DNA of 12,721 nt from Planctomycetota bacterium. GTDB taxonomy: Bacteria; Planctomycetota; Planctomycetia; Planctomycetales; Planctomycetaceae. The stretch is from NCBI GenBank assembly GCA_003669575.1, contig QWOR01000181.1, positions 1-12,721 on the forward strand. Direction: 5' to 3'. The notes under the pieces were generated by a model, which ran no database searches, had not been told where the DNA came from, and worked only from the letters and a program-made list of their open reading frames with translations. Both the position numbers and the translations under genes were made by a program. The stretch's first letter is position 1, and every line of letters begins with the position of its first letter. Positions 1 to 6,919 of this stretch are shown piece after piece.

Positions 1-1898
1 CCACCATGCCCAACAATCTGGTCATCCCGCCAATCCTCAAAGACAAGTTGAAGTACAGCGAGAAAAATAAGGAATTGAACTGGCTCGATGCCTCCATGAG
101 TCCTCAGGAAGAGGAGGCGTTAATCAAACTCAGCCAGGATCCCTCGCTGCCACCCGACAGCCCATTTCTGATCGCAGTGAATGAACTCATTCAAGGGCTG
201 CGAACTATTCCCACTCCGCTGGACGTGCTTCAGCTGCAGGGGAACCTGGCACAGGCGATCAACACATTGCGAAATCAGGAGCGAGTGCTGCAGGACAGCC
301 TCGACTCACTCAAACTCGTTCTGGGATTGCCTACGGATATCTTACTGACGATCGACGACAGCATGCTGAAACCGTTTCAGGTCATTGATCCAAGGTTGAA
401 ATCATTGGAAACCGAGGTCACCGACTTCATCAATATCTGGGCGGAATACGATGAGGACAACCCGTCAACGGACCAACTCTTCGCCACTAGTTCGGCGTTC
501 TCCGACCTTCTCAAGCGTGTCGAGGAAGTGGGCTTCTCGATCCTGGACGAGGATGTCGAGAAGCTTCGGAAAAATTTAGATACTCGGCTTGCTGAGTTGG
601 ATAACGAGGAAGACCAGCTGCGAGTGAAGAGCGATGTTGAGCGTGACTTCATGTTGTTGGAAGACGCTCGTGCACGGCTCAAGAACCTGGAGCGTGATGT
701 ATTGACCATTGAGGAAAGAATCCGCGTCAACGATGCGGGCGTTCCCATGGACGACGAGACTCCTATTGAAGTGATCATTGCGGATGACGATTCGGCCGAA
801 CTGCTCGACATTTCGAGTGATTCACTCGCGCTATTTCCCAAACAGGAACGTCGTATCGAACTTCTCAAAGACCTGAAGGTTGCCCATGAGCGACTTCTGC
901 AAGTCACACGCAGCCTGACGGTTGTCGAGATCGGGACTCGCGTGGAGGAGATTGATATTGCCGACTTTGACATTCCCCAGGAGCAGGTTGTCCTGAATGC
1001 TGTGGAGAATCGACTTGATCTGATGAACGAAAAAGCGAAGGTGACGGACGCTCGCCGAAGGATGGAGGTTCTGGCCAACAAATTGATGGCTACAGTTAAC
1101 TTTGTTCTCGAAGGGGACATCAGGAACGCCGGCGGGGCTAATCCCGTGGATTTTGCGGGAAAGTACAGCGAAATCCGTACTGGGGTTAGGTTTACAGCTC
1201 CTCTCGTTCGAGTTCAGCAGCGTAATGAATACCGGGCATCCCTCATTGCATATCAACGGGCCCGCCGCGATTACATGGCACTGGAAGACCAGGTAAAGCT
1301 GCAAGTCCGTAGAAACTGGCGACAGTTGTCCGTACAAAAACGTAACCTGGAAACTTCGCGACTGCAGTTGCGACTGGCCGCCCGTCAGTACGAATCGGCA
1401 GTGGACGAAGCCATGGCCCCGGCTCAACCCGGGGCAGCCTCCCGGAGCGGTTTGCTGGGCACGAACCTCATACAAGCGCTCAATTCGGTAGTTTCAGCAC
1501 AAAACTCGCTGATTCAGAACTGGGTCACATATGAGCAGAATCGGCTCGGCATTTATCGCGATATGGGTATCATGGAGATAGGTCCAGACGGGATGTGGAA
1601 CGATCCCGTGTATCGTAAACCCGCAGATCAGGAAACTCAGGAGGAGTTGCCAGGTCGGCAATCCTTGCCGGATGCAGAACCTGATGATGGAACAGAAGAA
1701 GCCGTTCCCATTCCGGAAAACAATGACGGCCTTGGGCTTTTTAGCCCTCTGCGGATCCGTAGTGGCTGGGACTGTCAAACCGACCGACTGGCTGAAAAGC
1801 TGGATGAGTTCCAGCAAGCGGGACTTTACCGAGTTTGTCACCAAACCCGCCGAGAAAAAGCAGTTTCAGATCAGTCTGTCAGCTCAAGGGTATCTTGA
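1..1898 (+). CDS. TolC-family outer-membrane efflux protein, 5'-truncated by window edge
   Basis: Likely outer-membrane channel of a tripartite export system. The frame is open to the left edge and no signal peptide is visible, so the N-terminus is missing; the Met at position 6 is probably internal. Numbered from that Met, residues about 72-130 look like the end of the first TolC repeat (helix ending in LGLPTD). Residues about 131-332 are a long acidic, coiled-coil-rich insert. Residues about 333-520 are the second repeat (NRLDLMNEKAKVTDARR, then long helices ending in YEQNRLGIYRDMGI). The typical fold ends near residue 535. From residue 556 the frame runs over the start of the downstream adaptor gene and ends in a 75-residue tail with no recognisable domain. 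Pairing with an adaptor gene supports export. Substrate is unknown. Family call is confident; the exact C-terminus is not. Confidence 0.85.
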   Translation, partial: TMPNNLVIPPILKDKLKYSEKNKELNWLDASMSPQEEEALIKLSQDPSLPPDSPFLIAVNELIQGLRTIPTPLDVLQLQGNLAQAINTLRNQERVLQDSLDSLKLVLGLPTDILLTIDDSMLKPFQVIDPRLKSLETEVTDFINIWAEYDEDNPSTDQLFATSSAFSDLLKRVEEVGFSILDEDVEKLRKNLDTRLAELDNEEDQLRVKSDVERDFMLLEDARARLKNLERDVLTIEERIRVNDAGVPMDDETPIEVIIADDDSAELLDISSDSLALFPKQERRIELLKDLKVAHERLLQVTRSLTVVEIGTRVEEIDIADFDIPQEQVVLNAVENRLDLMNEKAKVTDARRRMEVLANKLMATVNFVLEGDIRNAGGANPVDFAGKYSEIRTGVRFTAPLVRVQQRNEYRASLIAYQRARRDYMALEDQVKLQVRRNWRQLSVQKRNLETSRLQLRLAARQYESAVDEAMAPAQPGAASRSGLLGTNLIQALNSVVSAQNSLIQNWVTYEQNRLGIYRDMGIMEIGPDGMWNDPVYRKPADQETQEELPGRQSLPDAEPDDGTEEAVPIPENNDGLGLFSPLRIRSGWDCQTDRLAEKLDEFQQAGLYRVCHQTRREKAVSDQSVSSRVS

Positions 1899-3579
1899 CA
1901 GCCTCGGTAACGTCACGTTGGCCAGTGGTGTCGAAGGGGCCACGACGATCATTAAGATCGTCCCGGAAGGGACGATCGTGAAGAAGGGCGATGTGGTCTG
2001 CCAGCTGGACTCTTCCTCATTGCGAGAGCGAGCTAAGCAGCAGGAGATCACGGTTAACCAGGCCGACTCTGCGATGATCAGAGCAAAAACAACCCTGCAA
2101 GACACGATCAACATGAGTAAGCGTGACATCGAAGCCGTGAAAGTACGGTTGGATGTCGCCGGAAGAACGCTGAAAAAGTACATCGGAGGCGAGTACCCGC
2201 AACAGCTCAATGATCTCGAGGCGAATATTGAACTCGCCAACGAGGAACTCGTCCGCGCGACCGAAAACTATGAGTTCACCAAGCTGCAGGTGAAAAAGGG
2301 ATACCGTACTCAAAACGAACTGGAAGCGAATCGAATCGCGAAGAAGCAGGCCGTATTCAAAGTCAAAAGTGCCGTCGAACGTAAGAAGGTTCTTGAGAAC
2401 TATGACCGGCAAACCCGCGAAGTCGAATTGAGCCGGAGTGTGGAACAGCTCAAACTGGAACTGGAGAGTGCTGAGAAGAAGGCTGTGTTGTCTGAAAATC
2501 AGGCAGCGAACGACCTGAAGACGCAGGAACTGACCAACGCCGTCGAACACGACAAGTACAAGCGCTTGCTCGCTCAGATCGAAGCCTGCTCGATGAAGGC
2601 TCCACAGGCGGGACAGGTCGTCTATGCGGTCAACAAGAATGCCCGTGGAGGCGGTGACCAGATCGAACAGGGAGCGACCGTCCGAGAACGTCAGGCGATC
2701 ATCAATCTGCCCGATGTGTCCCAAATGAAGGTCGACTGCCGCATCCACGAATCGATGATTGGCAACATCCGCAGAGGATTGCCAGCATCAGTCCGCATTA
2801 ACGCTTTCGCTGATCAGGTCTTCAATGGCGTGATCTCGGACGTGTCCTCCGTGCCGATTCCCGGACGTTGGCCCAATATGGACCTCAAGGAATACGAAAC
2901 CGAGATCAAGCTCACCGATGGCCCCGAAGTCATCCAGAAGCTGCGCCCTGGTTTGACAGCTCAGGTGGAAGTCCTGGTCGACAGCCGTGATGACGTGTTG
3001 CAGATTCCTCTGACGGCTGTCCTGGCGATCGCGGACAAGCAGTTCGCCTATGTCCTCTCGGAGAAGGGTGAGGAACTGCGTGAACTGGTGACCGGTCAAT
3101 CGAACCAGTCACATGTGGAGATCATCGAGGGCGTCAAGGAAGGGGAACCCGTGATTATGAATGCACGGACTCAGTTCCCCGATCAGATCGCTGCTCTGGA
3201 ATCAAAACTCTCCGCCGAGAAGGCGAAACACACCATTAAGGTTTCCAACCCGGACGCAAATCCCCAGCCAGACCGAAAGCCAAAACCTAACACACCTGCA
3301 GCCGGAGGGGCTGTGAGTGCTGCAGGGAGCAATGAAGGAGGTCCTCGTCCGGCGGAACAGGGGAGAAGCGGCGACCGAAGTGAGATCTTCACCCGCATCG
3401 ATAAGAACGGAGACGGGAAGATTCAGGGTGATGAGATAGATGATCGCATGAAGTCTCGGATGGCTGACATCGATAAGGACAGCGACGGAGCCATCTCGAA
3501 AGAGGAGTTCATGAATGCCCCTCGCTCACGTCGCGACGGGAATGGTGCTGGCAGCGAAGCTGCTCCTGCTGCCCAGTGA
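1672..3579 (+). CDS. HlyD/RND-type periplasmic adaptor (membrane fusion protein) with C-terminal EF-hand pair
   Basis: Adaptor expected to link an inner-membrane pump to the TolC channel encoded just upstream. Residues 17-35 are a hydrophobic signal/anchor segment. Residues about 85-120 form the first lipoyl half (PEGTIVKKGDVVCQLD), about 120-300 a long charged coiled-coil hairpin, and about 304-325 the second lipoyl half (CSMKAPQAGQVV). Beta-barrel and membrane-proximal regions reach about residue 510. A Pro/Gly/Ala-rich linker leads to two textbook EF-hand loops at residues 577-588 (DKNGDGKIQGDE) and 601-612 (DKDSDGAISKEE). At 635 residues it is longer than typical 350-450-residue adaptors because of the coiled coil and this tail. 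ATG 1672 is used; ATGs at 1684 and 1687 are alternatives that also keep the signal segment. A purine-rich AGGAGGAG lies at 1639-1646, too far to decide. No pump gene follows, since the next gene is convergent. Confidence 0.9.
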   Translation: MQNLMMEQKKPFPFRKTMTALGFLALCGSVVAGTVKPTDWLKSWMSSSKRDFTEFVTKPAEKKQFQISLSAQGYLDSLGNVTLASGVEGATTIIKIVPEGTIVKKGDVVCQLDSSSLRERAKQQEITVNQADSAMIRAKTTLQDTINMSKRDIEAVKVRLDVAGRTLKKYIGGEYPQQLNDLEANIELANEELVRATENYEFTKLQVKKGYRTQNELEANRIAKKQAVFKVKSAVERKKVLENYDRQTREVELSRSVEQLKLELESAEKKAVLSENQAANDLKTQELTNAVEHDKYKRLLAQIEACSMKAPQAGQVVYAVNKNARGGGDQIEQGATVRERQAIINLPDVSQMKVDCRIHESMIGNIRRGLPASVRINAFADQVFNGVISDVSSVPIPGRWPNMDLKEYETEIKLTDGPEVIQKLRPGLTAQVEVLVDSRDDVLQIPLTAVLAIADKQFAYVLSEKGEELRELVTGQSNQSHVEIIEGVKEGEPVIMNARTQFPDQIAALESKLSAEKAKHTIKVSNPDANPQPDRKPKPNTPAAGGAVSAAGSNEGGPRPAEQGRSGDRSEIFTRIDKNGDGKIQGDEIDDRMKSRMADIDKDSDGAISKEEFMNAPRSRRDGNGAGSEAAPAAQ

Positions 3580-3615
3580 GTAATGACATGGTGCTGTGAG
3601 GTAAACTGTACTGCA

Positions 3616-4650
3616 CTACGGCTTTTTTGGTTGCTTCGCCGATGTCTGTTCGACCTGGGAGTCGACAGATGGATCCTCGGCAGGTTCGGGGATGAACTGA
3701 TAAGTCCCCTGGCTATCGCGGGCAATTTCCTGGAGGTTCTTTTCCCCCTCCTGCCCCCCGAACCCGATCGTGTAAATCGGGATGCGATTGAGGTTCGCCT
3801 CGCGCATCGATCGGACACAACGGTATGAGAAATCTCCGTCCGTCAGGAAGTAGATCCGGTCGGGGTTGAGACGCAATGCCATTAGAAGCGCAGCTTGAGG
3901 GTCGGTCTGGTCCATCCCCCGAACCGCAAAGATCCACTCCATATATCGACGGATCAACAGGGGGTCGGCACGCACCATGCCTCGTGAGGGCATCGGGAGT
4001 GGAGCAGTGTTAAAAAAGATCACGAAGAAGCTCTGCTCGGCAGTCATCTTGGTGATCGTCCGGTAGAGCTCAATCTTGACCCGTCCGAGACGATTCTTGG
4101 CTTCACCCGGATAGGGGTAATTCATGCTGCGAGAGGCATCGACGACGAAGACGATGCGTTTGTCTTTCGCTTCGAGGCCGAAGAATCCCGGTCCAGATCC
4201 GCTGCCTGTGCCGTGTCCGTCGCCCGTTCCGCCTCCGGAGCCACCCAGGCCGACCTTGTTGGTGGCGACCAGATCGGTCCCTGTCCCCGATCCAGAGATC
4301 CCTACAAGTCGCCCGAGTCCGGAATTTGGGTCAGTTGTGGGCTCGTCGATGGCCACGGCCGCGGGGTTGGGGCTGCCTCCCGGAGGAGAAGGTTGCCATT
4401 CCCCTTTCGTAAGGAGTGTGGGCGCGGGTACCTCGGGGAGCGGCTCACTGATCGTCGCGTCGATTTCGACGACGGGTGTCCGCATCGCGCGAGGAGAAAA
4501 AACGATGGCGGAGCTAATTCCTAATACCGTCAGATGCACCACCAGAGACACCGCCAGCGCACCCCAGGGGGCGGTGCGGAGCGTCGGCGATGGGGCAACG
4601 TCTGACACGCTGGATCCTCGGAATTCCTGTTCAATCTCCATCGACTTCAT
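3616..4650 (-). CDS. Membrane-anchored von Willebrand factor A domain protein
   Basis: A 344-residue protein with a short cytoplasmic N-terminus, one transmembrane segment at about residues 29-51, and a Pro-rich then Gly/Ser-rich low-complexity linker (about 66-158). A VWA domain fills about 164-320. The metal-ion-dependent adhesion site looks complete: D171-A-S173-R-S175, T249 in GMDQTDP, and D271 in FLTDGD, so the domain should bind a divalent cation and a protein ligand. A short charged tail ends in KQPKKP. The topology suggests the VWA domain faces the periplasm. ATG 4650 is followed by an in-frame ATG at 4641; neither has a strong ribosome-binding site. The gene converges with the adaptor gene with 36 nt between stops and has no MoxR ATPase neighbour in the window. 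Family is clear; the biological role is unknown. Confidence 0.88.
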   Translation of the reverse strand: MKSMEIEQEFRGSSVSDVAPSPTLRTAPWGALAVSLVVHLTVLGISSAIVFSPRAMRTPVVEIDATISEPLPEVPAPTLLTKGEWQPSPPGGSPNPAAVAIDEPTTDPNSGLGRLVGISGSGTGTDLVATNKVGLGGSGGGTGDGHGTGSGSGPGFFGLEAKDKRIVFVVDASRSMNYPYPGEAKNRLGRVKIELYRTITKMTAEQSFFVIFFNTAPLPMPSRGMVRADPLLIRRYMEWIFAVRGMDQTDPQAALLMALRLNPDRIYFLTDGDFSYRCVRSMREANLNRIPIYTIGFGGQEGEKNLQEIARDSQGTYQFIPEPAEDPSVDSQVEQTSAKQPKKP

Positions 4651-4716
4651 GAGGCTGCGAAATCAGAGATCGAGGAAAAAGCCGTACGACCGTTACAACC
4701 GGACTCGGGATTCCAA

Positions 4717-4733
4717 CTGCTCGATGCGAGCAG
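4717..4733. repeat. Perfect 7-bp inverted repeat with 3-nt centre
   Basis: CTGCTCG-ATG-CGAGCAG lies 66-83 nt upstream of the VWA start codon. It could be an operator or a hairpin in the VWA leader. No T-tract follows, so it is not a typical terminator. Function is inferred only from its position. Confidence 0.5.
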
Positions 4734-4762
4734 CTGTCAGATCGATGTGAGGCAGTCATCGG

Positions 4763-4787
4763 TCGGCAGAGATTGCCGCACTGCCGA
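4763..4787. repeat. 7-bp inverted repeat with nested alternative stem
   Basis: TCGGCAG (4763-4769) pairs with CTGCCGA (4781-4787) across 11 nt. A competing 5-bp stem CGGCA/TGCCG uses 4764-4768 and 4774-4778. It lies upstream of the VWA gene in the divergent intergenic region. May be regulatory or chance in GC-rich DNA. Confidence 0.35.
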
Positions 4788-5009
4788 GGTCGACTTGGTC
4801 GCCAGATAGACATGGGGACTGGCTCGCTTTATTTCAGCAGAGCCCCTGGGGGTCGCCAACGAAAATCATTGCCTTCGGAGAGAGTTTGAGTCGATTTCTG
4901 CCTGTCTCATTCTGGTCCGGCCGAGGCGATCGTTGCCTTTTCATTCCTGGTGATCCCAACCAGACTATGCATGATCGACTGACCAGTTCCTCCCCAGGGC
5001 TTTTTTCGC

Positions 5010-6029
5010 GTGGCAATTGACTCCCAGATCGATCCACAATGGGTCGACCGTCTCACCCGGTTCCGCCCTGCCTGGTGGATGCCGGGCGGGCATGCCCAGA
5101 CCCTTTCCGCAGCGTTCTGGAAAGGACACACAGCTGTTGAGGCTGGTGTCGCCTGCAAGATCGCACTTCCTGACGGCGACTCACTGATCGCCATGGATGA
5201 TTGTCCCCGCGGGTGGAAGGCTGGCGACCCGGTTCTGCTCATGATGCATGGGCTGGGGGGAAGCTCCCAGAATTCACTCCTCATACGCGTGGCTTTGAAG
5301 TTGAATCAGCGGGGAGTGAGGGTCTTTCGACTGAATCTTCGTGGATGCGGGGCAGGAGCAGGACTCGCTCGCCTGCCGTACAACGCTGGACGTTCGGGGG
5401 ACCTGAAGGCTGCGGTGAATGCGGTCATCGACCTGTGTGGTCTATCATCTCCTCTCACTCTGTTCGGCATGTCACTGAGTGCGAATCTGCTGTTGAAGTA
5501 TCTCGGCGAAGAGGGGGATCGGATCCCGGCGTCAGTGGTACAGGCGATGGCTGTGAACCCGCCGTTTGATCTGGCTCGCAGCGTCGCGACGCTCGAACGG
5601 ATACTCAACAAGCCATACGATCGACATTTTGTGGGGGCACTGATTGAGCAGATCAAAGCTCAGATCGCGATGCGTCCCGACTTTGCTGCTCTCCCACATC
5701 CGCTCCCTCGGACGTTATACGAGTTCGACGACCGATACACCGCTCCGCACGGTGGCTTTGCCGATGCCGCTGCCTACTACCAGCAGTCGAGCGCTCTGAC
5801 GCGGATTCCGCTCATTCGAGTGCCGACGGTTATCCTCACCTCGGTCGATGATCCGATGGTTCCGGTCGAGATGTTTCGCGAGCATGGCCCCAGCTGGCCG
5901 CAGCCCGTTCAGCTGGCGATTGCCCCGGGTGGTGGACATCTCGGTTATGTCGGAAGCGGGCATGGTGATCCCGACTCCCGCTGGCTGGACTGGCGAATCG
6001 TAGAGATCGTGACTCAGCAATTACGCTGA
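5010..6029 (+). CDS. YheT-like alpha/beta-fold hydrolase (COG0429 type)
   Basis: A 339-residue soluble alpha/beta hydrolase resembling the YheT/ABHD1-3 group, putative carboxylesterases of unknown substrate. The N-terminal FRPAWWMPGGHAQTL (18-32) is the signature opening of this group. Residues 78-85 (MMHGLGGS) form the oxyanion-hole strand-loop. The nucleophile is expected at S155 in GMSLSAN; the usual second Gly of the GxSxG elbow is Ser. The acid is D280 or D281 (TSVDDPMVP) and the base H310 (GGGHLGYVG). The frame opens after a stop at 4980-4982, so GTG 5010 is the only start preserving the conserved N-terminus; it follows a T-run and has no strong ribosome-binding site. It stands alone, divergent from the VWA gene and convergent with the MarR gene. 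Fold is confident, substrate unknown. Confidence 0.88.
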   Translation: MAIDSQIDPQWVDRLTRFRPAWWMPGGHAQTLSAAFWKGHTAVEAGVACKIALPDGDSLIAMDDCPRGWKAGDPVLLMMHGLGGSSQNSLLIRVALKLNQRGVRVFRLNLRGCGAGAGLARLPYNAGRSGDLKAAVNAVIDLCGLSSPLTLFGMSLSANLLLKYLGEEGDRIPASVVQAMAVNPPFDLARSVATLERILNKPYDRHFVGALIEQIKAQIAMRPDFAALPHPLPRTLYEFDDRYTAPHGGFADAAAYYQQSSALTRIPLIRVPTVILTSVDDPMVPVEMFREHGPSWPQPVQLAIAPGGGHLGYVGSGHGDPDSRWLDWRIVEIVTQQLR

Positions 6030-6164
6030 AACCTGTGCTGTGGGGGACACGATTTCTGATCTTCGCCAGCCAGGAAACGCTAGCCGCGGCCCATTAGACC
6101 TGAGTGTGCCTCAGCGCAAAACCAAGGCGCAGCTGTGCGAAATGTCTTATTGCGTTGAGAGGCT

Positions 6165-6677
6165 CTACATCGTTTTCGGCCAATGACTGTCGGGGGGCTC
6201 GTGTGGTTGCCGGCAGAGATCGAGGAGTCGATTGAGCATTTCGAGTTCTTCAGCGTTCATGTGCCCCAGCTGTCGTGAGTGGCATTCTGTGACTTGCCGA
6301 GACAGAGTACTCAGCAGCTTTACCCCTTCGGGGGTAATGCCGATCTCGACTACGCGGCGGTTCTCCGGGAGCCGTTCGCGGTCAATCAAACCGCGAGCCT
6401 CCAGGCGGTCAAGCAACCGCGTCATGTCGGGAGCACGGGAGACGAGGCGAGTTCCCAATTCCAGTGTCGGGACCCGTCCGGGGTGGACTGCTTTGAGCAG
6501 ACGCAGCGTGTTGTATTGCTGTGCCGACAGGTCGTATTCGCTGAAGAGGCGATCTTCATACGCCTTGAGGAGGTCGTACGTTCTCCACAAGTTGAGGTAC
6601 GCCGACTGCTCGACCGAGTCGAACTTGCGTGGGGAAATCGTCGTGGCCTTGGGGGAACGTGGACGAGTCATGGGCAT
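6165..6677 (-). CDS. MarR-family transcriptional regulator
   Basis: A 170-residue winged-helix protein, normal MarR length. After a basic N-terminus (about 1-18) come a dimerisation helix (LNLWRTYDLLKAYEDRLF), the helix-turn-helix region (LSAQQYNTLRLLKAV through LVSRAPDMTRLLDRLEARGL), and the wing with its typical DRERLPENRR turn followed by GITPEGVKLL. A C-terminal helix completes the dimer interface. The frame extends further upstream to a TTG at 6707, but that would place the start inside the -10/palindrome, so ATG 6677 is preferred; ATG 6671 is also possible. No strong ribosome-binding site is seen. A consensus-like promoter overlapped by a palindrome lies just upstream, suggesting autorepression. 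Effector and wider regulon are unknown, and no obviously co-regulated gene adjoins it. Confidence 0.92.
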   Translation of the reverse strand: MPMTRPRSPKATTISPRKFDSVEQSAYLNLWRTYDLLKAYEDRLFSEYDLSAQQYNTLRLLKAVHPGRVPTLELGTRLVSRAPDMTRLLDRLEARGLIDRERLPENRRVVEIGITPEGVKLLSTLSRQVTECHSRQLGHMNAEELEMLNRLLDLCRQPHEPPDSHWPKTM

Positions 6678-6698
6678 GCGGCCATTTTTTAAGAGGTG

Positions 6699-6718
6699 TC
6701 TGAACAATAATTGTCAGA
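6699..6718. promoter_or_regulatory. Putative MarR operator palindrome over the -10 box
   Basis: TCTGAACAATAATTGTCAGA is a near-perfect palindrome. The core ACAAT-A-ATTGT is perfect, and the outer TCTGA/TCAGA arms match with a one-base offset. The size and AT-rich core resemble known MarR operators. It covers the predicted -10 element of the regulator's own promoter and ends 21 nt before the start codon, so binding there would block transcription. Confidence 0.6.
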
Positions 6719-6738
6719 ACAAGTTTTTGGGCTGTCAA
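6710..6738 (-). promoter_or_regulatory. Predicted sigma70-type promoter of the MarR gene
   Basis: Reading the minus strand, a perfect TTGACA (-35; plus positions 6733-6738) is separated by 17 nt from GACAAT (-10; 6710-6715, 4 of 6 consensus matches). The distance from the -10 box to ATG 6677 is 32 nt, which fits a short leader. Found by eye, not by a scoring program. Confidence 0.65.
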
Positions 6739-6919
6739 CACAGACTGGAGCGGAGAGGCATGCCGACGGGCCTGGAGCCACGCTGTCGATTGCAGTGCGT
6801 CGTGCTGAAAAGAAATGCGGACTCGCATTTACAAAGAGAGTCTCTCTGTCGATGGAGTCCGCTTCAGGTTGACCTGTGGCAGTCGGAATCAAGAGTTCCG
6901 CGAATGACACATCGGCCAG

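Larger units (their letters stand above)
4651..5009. other. Divergent intergenic region (359 nt) between the VWA and hydrolase genes
   Basis: No convincing gene is seen; the short frames here lack family signatures and ribosome-binding sites. It must hold the promoters of both flanking genes, but I could not identify a clear -35/-10 pair for either. It contains several inverted repeats (listed separately at 4717-4733 and 4763-4787, plus a weaker 5-bp one at 4947-4963) and a run of six T at 5001-5006 just before the hydrolase start. Confidence 0.6.

Noticed and set aside
5001..5006. T6 run before the hydrolase start as a terminator tail
   Set aside because: No GC-rich stem precedes it on the plus strand and no gene ends there.
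4907..5284. 125-codon minus-strand frame across the hydrolase start
   Set aside because: It overlaps the conserved N-terminus of the hydrolase, has no ribosome-binding site and no family resemblance.
6083..6090. GCCGCGGC palindrome as part of a dispersed intergenic repeat
   Set aside because: It is a single 8-bp copy in the window and cannot be told from chance without genome-wide comparison.
6100..6114. Stem CTGAG/CTCAG between the convergent hydrolase and MarR genes as a terminator
   Set aside because: The stem is only 5 bp and neither strand has a T-run after it, so it is not a convincing intrinsic terminator.
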